64,000 nt of DNA from Tretioscincus oriximinensis. Taxonomy: Eukaryota; Chordata; Lepidosauria; Squamata; Gymnophthalmidae. The translations under genes and the position numbers were made by a program. The stretch lies in assembly GCA_022410635.1 (NCBI GenBank), contig JAJVDF010000299.1:80513-144512 (forward strand). Reading direction: 5' to 3'. Under the pieces are notes generated by a model. It did not search any database and was not told the origin of the DNA. It saw only the letters and a list, made by a program, of their open reading frames with translations. Below, in pieces: positions 53,814 through 64,000 of the stretch; positions within the stretch are counted from its first letter, which is position 1, and each line of letters begins with the position of its first letter.

Positions 53814-56800
53814 TGAGATAAATGCAAGTCAGATCTAAATCTATTTCCGTTTGATCATTGTCTTTTCAAGTATCACAAATGGCCTTCTTTATCCTAGCAT
53901 CCACCAAACCCAGAGAATCCTTGATTCTGCATAATGTCACTCATTTGATCTTATTTTAGATGTTTTTGTATTTTGAAGTAGCAGCTTATTGTCAGATATT
54001 TATAAATATTGTTGTTCTTGTGTACCATATTGTCTTTAGTATGTGTACCTGTTATGCCTTATGCTGCAATGAAGCATATTGACAGGTCTAGATAAATTAT
54101 TATTGTTGTGAATTCAAAATTTGCATCTTTGATTAGAAGTGTTAATTATAAGCTAATGTATCTTTTTAACAGTGACAGACTTAATCTATTATGCTTTTTC
54201 CTATGTAGGTTACAAGGTAGATATCCATGGATGATCTATTCCAGATTAAAGACCAAAAGGCTTTAAATAGATCTGATTAATCAGCTCTACCCATGATCCT
54301 TATTTAAAGGTCCCTTAATGTTGACCCAGCTCTGTCTCCTGCACATAGATAATAGGGATGGGCCTCTCTAAGCTACATCAATATGCAGATCTAAAAGGTT
54401 TAAAAGTCTGCTACATGGGCCCTTAATCCAGATTAAGAATTTATGTAGAAAGAGACATTGACACTTTGATTTTGATTTACTCTATTTGCAAATTTAGGAA
54501 GACGTGGAAACCTGACTCAGACACTTTTATCCCCTAAATGACTCCTTCCTTTCCTACAAACTTCTGTTACTCTACTTGGCTTTGGCCCAGTTGTAGAAGA
54601 AAAGATGCATAAATTGCATTTTTACATTATGATTTTGGCAGTAGTGGTACGACAAGGAATAAACTACTGCATTGAAAGGAATGTATCTTAATGACAGCTT
54701 CATTGCTAAGCTCACTACAGCCATATATTTATTTGATAGGAAATGATGGCCCTTAGATCAATAATACAGCAGCAAATAAGCAATGGCTTATTTGCCTAGT
54801 TGATTTCCATTCCCACAGCGTGTTAAAAAAAAAAATCCAAATTCAAATTACACGTGAGAAAGTGTTTTTTAAACCCTATGCAAAAAGGTAACATTTGAGG
54901 ATCAAGTTCCATAAGAAGATTCTAACTGTAACTACTGTAGATAGATAACAAACACAACCAACAATGTATTCAAATTTATAGCTACTTGACACATTTTACC
55001 TCACCCTCAACAACGCCAGGTGTCCCAGGCAGAAGCGCTATGTCAAAATGTAACGGCAAAAAAGTGCTACAATTTTCTAGTAACTGATGGCAGAAGAGAA
55101 TGCCTGCTGGGACGTTTGTCTCCAAAAGCACTGAAACAGATAAATATTGGAAGTGAAAATAAAACCTTCTACAGCAATTTTCGCTCCATGTAAGGAGGGA
55201 CAGATAGATTCTCNGCAGGTGGTTGTCACTCTTCACTTATGTAACTTTCTTGCCTGACAGACTTCCTTTTCTATCAACCTACCTTCCAAACTTTATATTT
55301 TCACCAAAGAGTTATTGATTCAGAGCTCATAATCAAAAGCTTTTCTGAAAGCTGTTGTTTATCCGGAGGGGCCACACATGGCATACAATTTCTACCCAAC
55401 ACTCCTGTTATGGACAATTCACTCTTTGCAATCACTCAGGCTGATAAAGAACTTCAATAAAAGGACTAACCTTGTCTTTAGCAAGCATAGCTGTGAGGAG
55501 AAGATGGGCACTCAACATGGTGCCTATATATACCTGCCATTTGCAGGAGGGGCCAAACAAATTAAGGGGAAAAAAGAAAGAAAGAAAAAAGCTAAGGTAT
55601 TATTATAAGGAAAAGTCAGCATGCTGTGTTACCATGTTTTTCCCCGCTCCATTTTATATCACTTTTNGGAAAAAGAATTTTTGCTGAAGGCAGTGTACAG
55701 CAAACAGGAAAGATTTAGTACAAAATAATGCAGCAAAACATTTTAATAAATAATACTTTACAGAATCACATGTGATATAATGCATTATAGCAATATACCA
55801 TATTTCTTCCCTGCGAATTTTGTGGACTTCCGGTACCACGAGAAGATGCCAGCCAAGATTTGGGAGGTAAATATGACTGGAGAGACAATTGGTTGATTTG
55901 GGTTTAAACCCATTTCGTTTTTCACTCCATGGTCTGGAGAGTACCTTATTCTGCTCTAGACATAAATTTCAGTAACAATAAACAACAATAGCAGCAATAC
56001 TATACAGCTTTCTTTTGACTAGGTGAGGTAAAAGAAGCTTTGGGTGTAATTTCCACTACAGATTTTATCCAAACATAGTATTTCTAATCATGTAGCCATA
56101 GTAGCCTTTTGTTAATCTGAATTTGCAATTGAATTCATTTTTTTTCCAGACTATAAGAACGTGATTTGAGGGAATTTTCCTCATGCAATTGCAGGCATCC
56201 AGCAGTAGTGTCACTAGAAAGGATTGTCTTTATGGTATGTCTTGCTAGACAACCTTTGCAGCATAATGTCTGATCTTTGTGCCATGATGGTACCTTGTGA
56301 CTATCACCTTTGAGAACTTTCAATACCTCCAACTCAGTCCTTCAGCTTGAGCAGAGGTCAGGAAGGTGATCAGCTGCTTTCCCCAGTCAAATTTACACTG
56401 GAACAAGCAACAATAGCATTTAAAAATCCACTTGAGGTTCATAAAACTCGGGGAAGTTTAAAAGTGAGNGTTTCCCCTCCCTTGAATTCCTCTGCTCAGA
56501 AAAAGGGGAGAAAGCAACTAATAACAAAAGGGATTTAGCCAACCACAAGCTAGGATTTATGGCTGGGTTCCTGAGAAAAATAGGCAAATACATTGGGAGG
56601 GAAGTAATCTCTTTGTGCTTTTAGGTGGTCAGTAATGGAAGTGAAAGTCCTTTATGCCATTATAAAAAAAACCACTACAAAAAGCAGCCCAGCTGGATGC
56701 ACCCTTAAAAATTCTAAGCTTTTAATGATAACTGTGTAAGTATATCTGGATAATACTGGGAAGATGAAAGGGTTGAGTTGAACACACTACATTATGATAG

Positions 56801-57298
56801 GCAATTAGGGAGGCAATGAGGAAAATCTATCCAGTTAATGGGAGATTTTCCTCCTGTAGAGGCGGGTGATCCTTGTACAAACAACCTCACAGCAATATCT
56901 AAGACCTAACTCAAGCTAATAAGAAAAGAACTAGGGGTTTTGTTTGCTTTACAAAATGTTGAGTTTTTATTAGCTTCTACGGCCACCTAACCACGTCACA
57001 ACAACACATAAGCTAGGAAAGAACTGCCATTCATTCAGGACTATGGTTTTGTAACTCACAATATCTAAGAATCAGATAAACACATAGAAGAATTCGGAGT
57101 CTGTTGGTTCCAGCAGGATTGTTCAAATATTTGAGATACAATCATGAATTAGTACTACGGTATATTTTTACATGAAGGTGCAGCCCTCAGGCACCTCTTA
57201 TTGTTCAGGTAAAAAATGGGACTAGGGAGCTTGAAAGGAGCTAAGAAGCTCTTTGGTATTTCACTTTCTTGAGTGATTCCTGTGGAGCGTCACTAATG
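53814..57298. other. Long AT-rich region without recognised repeats
   Basis: About 3.5 kb with no clear transposon. The interval 54210-54440 contains partly symmetrical blocks (GATTAAAGACCAAAAGG / AAAAGGTTTAAAAGTC, CCAGATTAAGAA) that may be an old palindromic element. Frames with more than 70 codons near 55000-55700 show no domain. Nothing coding is supported. Confidence 0.35.
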
Positions 57299-57590
57299 AC
57301 AGAATCATACAATTGGAAGAGACCTCCAGGGTCATCCAGACCAACCCCCAGCTTAATGCAGGAGTCACTAGACCATATTAGACAAATGGTTGTCTAGTCA
57401 CTAAAGCCTTCTGTTGAAGGAGAACTCACCATCTCCTGTGGCAACCGATTGCCCTTACTATGAAACTAATGGATCATGAAACAGGGTTTGAAAATACCTT
57501 TCCAAACACCCTGAATGGTTGAAACCAATACTGTGCTAGTATTACCACTAAGGTAACTATTACTTCTCTTTATACTTAACAATCATGTTG
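57299..57590 (-). mobile_element. CR1 LINE 3' fragment
   Basis: AGAATCATACAATTGGAAGA, GACCTCCAGGGTCATCCAGA and CTCACCATCTCCTGTGGCAA are the antisense 3' UTR and adjoining region of CR1, aligned with 14400-14570. The right edge fades beyond about 57460. Confidence 0.85.
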
Positions 57591-57599
57591 TTAAACATA

Positions 57600-58057
57600 T
57601 TGCCACTGGTCTGAAATAAGGAAAAATCTATGGACCTCATTCCAACTAAAAGTTGGGCCACTCCTCCAAGAATGCTCATTTACTCAAGATGGGGCACAGA
57701 TTGAGTTAGACCACCCAAGTTTGTATTGCTGTTTTTGTTACGGTTGATTATTTTTGTTTTGGAGGTTTACCTACTAATGCTAGTGAACGGTATACTTGAC
57801 TTTCAAGGCAGCAAATGCAGCAAGCTCTGCTGCTGAATACACACATAGGCTGCAGATGCATTTGGGCTTAATGCGCACCCCAATGCGAAGCAGGAACTGC
57901 CCGTTTGCATTGTGTTACCATAAAAACGGTCTCCGAGGAGCTCCCACATCGATCAAAACGCACATCACCACTTTCTGCTGCGCAGTACATGGTGATTTTG
58001 TGTCGTTGCAGCTCTCTTTTGAAATTTGTGCTAAGAGAACTTTGACAACGAGGTTGG
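57600..58057. other. Unassigned sequence, CpG-containing
   Basis: Bases 57860-58050 hold several CpGs and are less AT-rich than the flanks, perhaps part of a younger transposon that includes the adjacent minisatellite. No ends are identified. Confidence 0.3.
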
Positions 58058-58270
58058 GGAATTGGCTGGCAAGACAAGCAGGATAACAGGGTAATGGAAT
58101 CAGGAGGGAAAGACAGGGGGTCAAGGGAATTGGCTGGCAAAGCAAGCAGGAGAACTGAGCGATGGGATCAGAAGGGAAAGATGGGGGGAATCGGCTGGCA
58201 AAGCAAGCAGGAGAACTGGATAATGGAATCAGGAGGGAAAGANGGGGGCAAGGGAATCGGGAGGGAAAGG
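58058..58270. repeat. Minisatellite, ~65-bp unit, 3.3 copies
   Basis: Units beginning GGAATTGGCTGGCAA at 58058 and 58126, and GGAATCGGCTGGCAA at 58187, with a partial at about 58253. Each continues GCAAGCAGGAGAACTG, ATGG.ATCAGGAGGGAAAGA and a G run. Spacing is 68, 61 and 66 bp. Confidence 0.9.
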
Positions 58271-58292
58271 AAGAAAAAGGGGCAAGTGAATG

Positions 58293-58402
58293 GGGACTTT
58301 AACGAGCGTTCAAAGCGAGGCGAGGATTTCCTTAATCTACGTCCTCATTTCACTTTCAAAATGGATTGGAAATTTCCGTTTTCCACTCCGTGTTAAAGTC
58401 CC
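58293..58402. mobile_element. Possible 110-bp MITE
   Basis: GGGACTTTAAC at 58293-58303 and GTTAAAGTCCC at 58392-58402 are perfect 11-bp inverted repeats. The interior has CpGs and an inner pairing TTTCACTTTC / GGAAATTTCC of low quality. No target-site duplication seen. It may instead be the right end of a larger element that starts before the minisatellite. Confidence 0.45.
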
Positions 58403-58409
58403 AGTGCGA

Positions 58410-59101
58410 TCACAGCCATAATATAACTAGTGTTATCTCCATCTGTACTTGGTGTGCAGCAGATCTGAGGTACATCAACACTTTCACAAAATAAAGCACC
58501 TACGTTCCCGCAATTGTAAGTTCAGATGCTCCTTTCTTCCTACTTGATTTATAGCAAAAAGGGAAGGAAACCTCTTTTCACCTCGAATTCCAGAAAGCTT
58601 TGGGTTGGAAGCACTCCAAGGAGAAGCAGTCCCCCCCCCTACTTTCCCCCCTTCTCCCTCATTCTGAAAAATGGTTTGTTTAAGAAAAACAAGTAAAACT
58701 AAAATCTGCTATTTCAAAATGTCCCGCTATGGCCTCTTCAACAACTTCTTCCTCTTACCTCAAGGAGAAAGCTTTGTTTGAAAAATTAAAATTAAAAAAC
58801 CTGTCACTGAGTAGTCGTCTCTTCCCAAACCTCTTTTCCCTTTTTAGTCATCCTTCATCTTCAAAAACAAATCTTCCTGTTTCAAATGCTTCGTATTCTT
58901 GCTGCTAGGGAGGTTTTTAATGCAACAAGGTTCCCTTCCCTAGCGTTTTTTATGCCCTGAAAGTGAAGGACAATGAAGAGATGGAGCTTGCCCCATCATT
59001 AAATCAGAAGAGAACTACGAGGTTGAAAATCTGAAATGAAGACCTATTAGAGAGCTATGATTACTGGGTTCCAGCAATTACACGTGGTGGATACTTTAAT
59101 A
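58410..59101. other. Unassigned sequence
   Basis: A C-rich run at 58631-58660 is simple sequence. No gene or repeat recognised. Confidence 0.35.
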
Positions 59102-59376
59102 GGCACGGATAGCTCAGTCACTTAGGAATTCGTCTCTTGCCTGGGAGATGGGGTTTCGAAGCCCTTTGTGAGACATGGGGAGGGGTGAGCACCTTCCACT
59201 AGCGTGTAGCTCAAGCCAACCCAGCTATTCAAAAGCAGGAACTGCAAGAAATTGCAACTGACTGCAAGTAGATACATGGGAACCCCCAGAATCTGGTGGG
59301 GAAGATAGAATGTGAGCCTTTGAGTCCCTTTGGAAGGTGAGAAAAAGCGGGGTATAAGAACCCAGTTCTTCTTCTT
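59102..59376 (+). mobile_element. tRNA-derived SINE (TTC tail), full length
   Basis: GGCACGGATAGCTCAGTCAC gives a good A box (TAGCTCAGTCACTTAGG) and GGTTTCGAAGCCC the B box. The body carries AAGCCAACCCAGCTATTC, AAATTGCAACTGACTGCAAG and TTGAGTCCCTTTGGAAGG, with a short internal loss before the last block compared with 36858. The tail is TTCTTCTTCTTC. Confidence 0.92.
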
Positions 59377-59951
59377 CAATGTCATGGTAGAAAACTGGAT
59401 GTACTTTAAGACTTTTCTGGACCATCTTATGATTTCTAACTCATGAACCACCTTAACACAAACTATCCTTATTAAAAGAAGAACCATTGTTATGAATAAT
59501 AGTAAAACAATAAGAATGAAAGAAAACATTAATTTATCGAAACCGTGTGTCAGATCAGTAAGCTGCTGGCAGACTTATTTGAGTTTATGTTTTCTAGCAT
59601 ATCAAATGATCAAATAACATTCAGATGCCAATGCATGGATTTAAAATGCATTATATATCGTATCTCTGAGTTCATGATTATAAAATTATGTATTAGAGAA
59701 AATTACACAAAGATACAAACTATCCATTAAAGTAACAGCTGTATAGAACACCGATAATATGAAAAGATAGACTTGTTTCAACAATGTCAAAGCTATTTTA
59801 GAGGGGAAAAAGTGAAAGCACTATAATTAAAGACACTATAACAGATGTTCTTGTTTTGACAGACAAGTTGTTAATAATGGCAAGAAAACAATGCATAGGT
59901 TTCCATATTAATTCTGTCTGTCCAACTGTTTATTATAATAGAGTTACTATA
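59377..59951. other. Unassigned AT-rich sequence
   Basis: No repeat family or gene is recognised between the SINE and the L1 3' end. Confidence 0.35.
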
Positions 59952-61020
59952 TTTTTTCCAAATATTTTTATTATCTTAACTTTATAAATGAATTATAAAT
60001 TGTAACATAAATACGTATTTGCTCATACAATAAAGCAAACATATCAAACCATACAAATGCACTCTTTGCTATTTGTTAATACAAATATATCTTCAATAAG
60101 TTCATATAGCAAATACTTATTGAAAACAACATAAATACGTATTCCTTCATACACAATATGTATGTATCAAATCAAATAATTCTTTTTCTTGCTATAAATA
60201 TATCTGCAAAAGATACATACAACTAATAACCAATTGCATACATAAGCTACCCCCCACCGAATTTACCCCCGAGAGAAGAAATATATTTATTTTCATTTTT
60301 AAATTTGATGTTCGAGTATAAATTTAATTGCTGCCAAGAGTTCCGGGCCACCCCATCAATTAGTTTGACAATATATTATAAATTTATTCCAATTCCTCAT
60401 CCATTTCCTTCTAAGATTATCCATATGATGTGCCTGCTCAGTTAGAAAATCCCCCGTTAATTGATCAGCTAGGTAATGCTGCCAATTTTGTAATTGCCAT
60501 TTGACTGAGTCCTTCCATCCCAGTGCAATGATGGCCTGGGCTGCCATTACCATCTGACCCAGTAAGTACTTATCTTGGACTATTCCTCGATACATTTGAA
60601 AAATTGCTATCTTCTTTGTTTGGATTATTGGATATCCTATATTTTCAATCTCTACCCATATACATTCCAAAATAATTGTACAACAGGACAATCCCAAAGC
60701 ATATGAATGTATATACCTAGCCCCACACATCCATGCCAACATGTAGGTCTAAAATTTTGAATAATATGGGATAAGTGGCAGGGTGTTCTATATCATCTAC
60801 TAATTTTTTTAGTTGGAATTCCTTAGTTCTTGTGTTTTTAATTTTTTCTATTCCTTCCCATTTTGTTTTCATTTCGGACTCATTGATCATTAAGTCTGTT
60901 GCCCAGAGATTTGTCCAAGAGGTTATATTATTATATAGATAATTAATGAGTAACTTATATAATAGACCCCTCATTCCTTTAGTATCCTTTTGGGAATTCA
61001 GATACATATCTTCTAGTACA
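59952..61020 (-). mobile_element. L1 LINE, 5' truncated, second L1 lineage
   Basis: From a T run at 59952 (antisense poly-A end) through an AT-rich 3' UTR with an antisense G-rich motif near 60248-60270, the element reaches ORF2 C-terminal coding sequence up to about 61020. Its protein motifs differ from the L1 at 43949, so at least two L1 lineages have been active. No confident target-site duplication is found. Confidence 0.85.
60356..61007 (-). pseudogene. L1 ORF2 C-terminal remnant, frameshifted
   Basis: Two overlapping minus-strand frames (61007-60717 and 60742-60356) together follow one L1 ORF2 C-terminus. Markers are MRGLLYKLLINYLY, WEGIEKIKNTRTKEFQLKK, then KKIAIFQMYRGIVQDKYLLG, MVMAAQAIIALGWKDSV, LQNWQHYLADQ and TEQAHHMDNLRRKWMRNWNK. 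The frame changes near 60730, within the Cys-rich segment. It lacks endonuclease and reverse transcriptase domains by truncation. Confidence 0.85.
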
Positions 61021-61300
61021 GTATTTGCAGCGGTGGCTGGTCACTGTGTTCGTAGGGTTTGGCGAACACTCAGAGATTAAAATCAATTATGTGAAATCTC
61101 CTTTCACAAAGGAGCTGCCAACAAATCAAAAAGCTCCAGGCAGCTTTTTTAATCGGCAAAACGGGTTGCCAATCCCTGAACCAATGGGAGGGCTGTCTAG
61201 GAGAGGCTACAATCTCTCAGTTTCCATAGAAACTCAGTTTCCATTTTGTATTGACATTCAACTTGCAGACTGAGAGAGAGACCGGTAAGTGCCTGAATGT
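61021..61300 (+). other. Unassigned GC-richer segment with hAT-like start and donor-like site
   Basis: Immediately beside the L1 lies CAGCGGTGGCTGGTCACTG, which resembles the CAG-starting ends of hAT transposons. The segment has CCAAT (near 61180) and a strong donor-like CCGGTAAGTG at 61282-61291. An 82-codon frame at 61025-61273 shows no known domain. I cannot choose between a transposon end, a promoter-proximal exon and chance. Confidence 0.3.
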
Positions 61301-61387
61301 GCCTCCTTCCAGCCACTTTCCTAACTTTGCCAAGGCTGGAGGAACCTGTGCCCCCCCAGCCCCAAACTGCATTCATGTAATATGTGC

Positions 61388-61870
61388 ATGAACATAAGAA
61401 CATAAGAGAGAAGCCCTGCTGAATTGGACTGGGCCCCATCTAGTCCATCATTCTGTCTCATAGAGACCCACCAATTGCACCTGGGCAGTCAGAAAAAGAA
61501 GGCAAAATTTTCACCAGTTCTTGATGCTTTGCAAATGGCATTTCAGAAATACTGCCTGTTGCTCTTCTCGGAGGCAAGACATCCACCCTAGTAGCTTTTT
61601 ATACCCTTGATATCCGTGAACTTGTCAAATCCCTCTTAAAGCTATCCAGGCTACTAACTACCACAAGCTCTTCTAGAAGTAATTTCCAAAGACCGATGAC
61701 CCTCTGGATGAAAAAAAAAATACTTTTCTTTGTATGTTTTCACTCTTCTGCTCATCAGTTTCAAGGAATGTCCCATGGGTCTAGTGTTGTGTGATAGAGA
61801 AAGTATTTTTTCTCTACCCACTTTATCCATCCTTTGCATGATTTGTGCATATTCATACAGACAGTTTGTA
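61388..61870 (-). mobile_element. CR1/L3-like LINE 3' fragment
   Basis: TGAACATAAGAACATAAGAG, GGGCCCCATCTAGTCCATCA, GTGAACTTGTCAAATCCCTC, and CAAAGACCGATGACCCTCTG match the antisense 3' UTR and C-terminal codons. The minus strand at 61654-61839 still reads LSLSHNTRPMGHSLKL. Confidence 0.9.
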
Positions 61871-61879
61871 TCAAATCAA

Positions 61880-63429
61880 ATATGTTGTAATTCACTTGTT
61901 TATGTTTGAATTAACCAAACCCCTGGATGGTTGTGAACAAAAACTGTTTGATGGAACAATTCATATTTGTAGTCTTTTCCCATTTTTTCAATAGAAAAAC
62001 TATGAATGCAAACTCCCAGTTGTTCAAGGGATCTGATCATCATCAAACTGAATGAATTGCCTTCTTGCAAACACCTCTACATTCAAAACAAAATAGAGAT
62101 GAAACAGAGATAATCAGAAACTACCATGGTCTGTAACAGAAGCATGGAATTCCTTTATAACCACCTGCAAAATAACTAGAATTTGTGTGTGTGTTTGAAC
62201 ATGTAATAGGGTTTTTTTCCAGTTGTTTGTTTATATGAATAAGATTAGAGAAAATTATGATTTCTTCCATGAACTATAGAGAAACAAAAACAGATAAATA
62301 AATCCTCCCTTTCACCACATATTTCTAAAACTAAAAATAGGATACAAAGATAAAGAGTAGAAACAGATTAAAAGGTAATGAGATGCTAAAAAAAAATCAA
62401 ACATTTTTTAAAAAAAGATCAAGTATTTCCTGCATGTCAAAACATTGAGTTAGGATTGATCAAAATTTTGGAAACATCATCTGCAAAACTGTCCTAATTT
62501 ACTGACAATTTAAACAGTGGTTAAAACCCATAATTGAATCTTTACTGTGTACCATTCTTGTATTGATTAGTTAAATTGCAGAGACAAAATCAACATTCTT
62601 CATAAAATGTATATGAATGCAGTAAATAAAAAAATGTAAGACATGTGAACATTAGGAAATAAAATTCAAACCATGTAGGGGTTGTGTAACAAAGCATTCC
62701 CAACATAATCCATTGCTTATAAAATATATATAACTCTATAATATTTTCCTATGATTTTTGGGGGCTTTTTATGCACTTACCAAGCTAAATCTTTATTAGT
62801 AAATTGGGATTTGCTTGCTCTAGATTAGCATTAAATTGTCTAGGCAGCATTATATTTCAGATAATATGTGTTACAATACAGATTTGAAGTACATACCTTT
62901 TTACTCAAATCTGGTTTGCATGTGAATGTGCTACTGCTTAATCTGGAACAGACATTAAAGTGGTCTATCACTATTCCAAATGGCAAAAATATATATTCCC
63001 TTCCTGCATGAGAGTTTATTTGGGGATTTATCTTGGAATAAAAGCCTGACACCTGGATGCTAATGTAGGCAGGCTGATGGCATAATAAAATTCAACTTAT
63101 AAAAGTTCTCCAATATACTTTACCTTTTTTGTCTCTTCTATTTATTATATGGCTACCAATTTTGTCTTTCATCATGCCAATTTTCACAGGACACATTTTT
63201 AAGAATTCGTAGAAAATGAATTTTGGAGAAAAATTTATAAAATGAAGAATTGATGAAGTTTATAGGAGAGCCATTGTCTTCATCCCTGTTTACTTTAGGT
63301 GTGAAAGTATTGAATCATATGCATATTTTTTGTAATAACTTTGGAGAATCCCATAGAGTGAATAGATTTTTTAATGGAAAAACAACAATATTGATTCACT
63401 GGCAAGATTTCAGAGGAACAGCAATAAAA
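61880..63429. other. Unassigned AT-rich sequence
   Basis: No gene seen. Bases 62995-63085 resemble the palindromic repeats at 33471-33875. The 66-codon frame at 63250-63450 runs into the L1 fragment and is not a gene. Confidence 0.35.
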
Positions 63430-63840
63430 AAGAAGTTAACAAAAAAATGACAATAGAAAATAAGATGAAATTCAAGGAGACATCTGATTTTAAGAGCAAG
63501 AAAAAAGTAAAATACTTGGGTATTATATTTTGACAAAGATGAATTGTATACTGTCGCAGAACAATAATGTTAAAACATGGGTATAAATTAAGAGAAATAT
63601 GTCAAGGTGGGAAAAATTAAATTTGTCATTGTTCGGAAGGGTTTCTGTTATAAAAATGAATGTGCTGCCCAGATTGATGTTCCTATTTTAGACAATATAC
63701 TTTGACAAATGATACACTGTTTAAACAATGGCAAAAATATATATCAAAGTTTGAACGGCAAGAAGAAAAATAATGAATTGTAAAACATTATAAGATGCAA
63801 TGGAAAAGGGAAGACTTGATTTACACAATTAAAACCTTTA
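63430..63840 (+). mobile_element. L1 ORF2 fragment, frameshifted
   Basis: In changing frames the plus strand reads IENKMKFKETSDFKSKKKVK, KYLGIIF, LKHGYKLREI, KMNVLPRLMF-like residues (with frameshifts) and NDTLFKQWQKYISKFERQEEK. This is the region after the reverse transcriptase in L1 ORF2, equivalent to LNYLGVCIP...MKILPALLYLF in the element at 45888. Both ends are truncated. It resembles the lineage at 59952 more than that at 43949 by AT content. Confidence 0.75.
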
Positions 63841-63904
63841 TTTTGTAGCTTACTGAAAATATGAGTTTTAAAGTCTTTATGTGTGACTTGCTGAAAATGT
63901 GAGA

Positions 63905-63957
63905 TTTCAAAGAAATAGCTGTGCTAGTCTGGTCCAGAAAATCTAGCAAAGGGGTCT
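63905..63957. mobile_element. Penelope-like terminus fragment
   Basis: AAAGAAATAGCTGTGCTAGT, CTGGTCCAGAAAATCTAGCA and AAGGGGTC match the outer terminus found at 7548-7590 and 25370-25415. It is directly followed by CR1. Confidence 0.5.
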
Positions 63958-64000
63958 TAGAATCATAGAATCATAGAGTTGGAAGGGACCTCCGGGGTCA
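63958..64000 (-). mobile_element. CR1 LINE 3' terminus, cut by window end
   Basis: TAGAATCATAGAATCATAGA, GTTGGAAGGGACCTCCGGGG is the antisense CR1 3' end with two ATTCTATG-type units. The element continues beyond the window. Confidence 0.92.

Noticed and set aside
58078..58098. GGATAACAGGGTAAT resembles part of the I-SceI recognition site
   Set aside because: Only about 15 of 18 positions fit and it is one variant of a minisatellite unit. It is chance similarity, not a homing endonuclease site.

Overview
This window reads as repeat-rich, gene-poor chromosomal DNA of a squamate reptile, most likely a lizard. The evidence is the mix of transposable elements: CR1-type LINE ends finishing in ATTCTATG repeats, a second CR1/L3-like LINE finishing in TTATGTTC repeats, L2-like LINEs with AAATA tails, at least two L1 lineages, a CORE-type (MIR-like) tRNA SINE, another tRNA-derived SINE with a TTC tail, and many short palindromic DNA-transposon derivatives. 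Isolated N characters are scattered through otherwise continuous sequence, as in a draft assembly. I found no host exon that I can name, no rRNA, no functional tRNA gene, no CRISPR and no bacterial feature. The species call is inference.

Layout. 0-9 kb: a GC-rich start with an LTR-like or promoter-like segment (366-607), a CORE-SINE and an L2-like fragment meeting at a polypyrimidine tract (1.35-2.05 kb), long AT-rich non-repetitive DNA with an octamer-rich spot near 3.99 kb, and a CR1 copy with an inverted 5' part (6.3-6.6 kb). 7.5-13 kb: fold-back elements, a 402-bp DNA transposon and hAT-like MITEs. 13.6-21 kb: CORE-SINE, CR1 and L3-like copies, including the best-preserved LINE reading frame (18.43-19.19 kb). 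21-42 kb: mostly non-repetitive AT-rich DNA with dispersed MITEs, SINEs and an L2-like LINE interrupted by a SINE. 42.7-49.7 kb: the most distinctive region, an old array of about 100-bp tandem monomers with pyrimidine-rich sub-arrays, split by a 3.9-kb L1 with target-site duplications (TSDs) and two internal deletions, and ending at a short telomere-like motif. 49.9-50.8 kb: a tandem duplication with a head-to-head inverted retroelement at the copy boundary, flanked by a perfect 12-bp TSD. 52-64 kb: further L2, L1, CR1, SINE and MITE copies and a 65-bp minisatellite.

Function. No genes here work together in a pathway. The coding traces are decayed LINE proteins (L1 ORF1/ORF2, CR1-type and L2-type reverse transcriptase C-termini). 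The points most worth following are the fold-back family near 7.6, 25.4 and 50.3 kb, whose terminal segment keeps a hammerhead-like core arrangement in three copies; the 100-bp monomer array; and an uncharacterised repeat of about 450 bp present at 10.3 and 40.9 kb.
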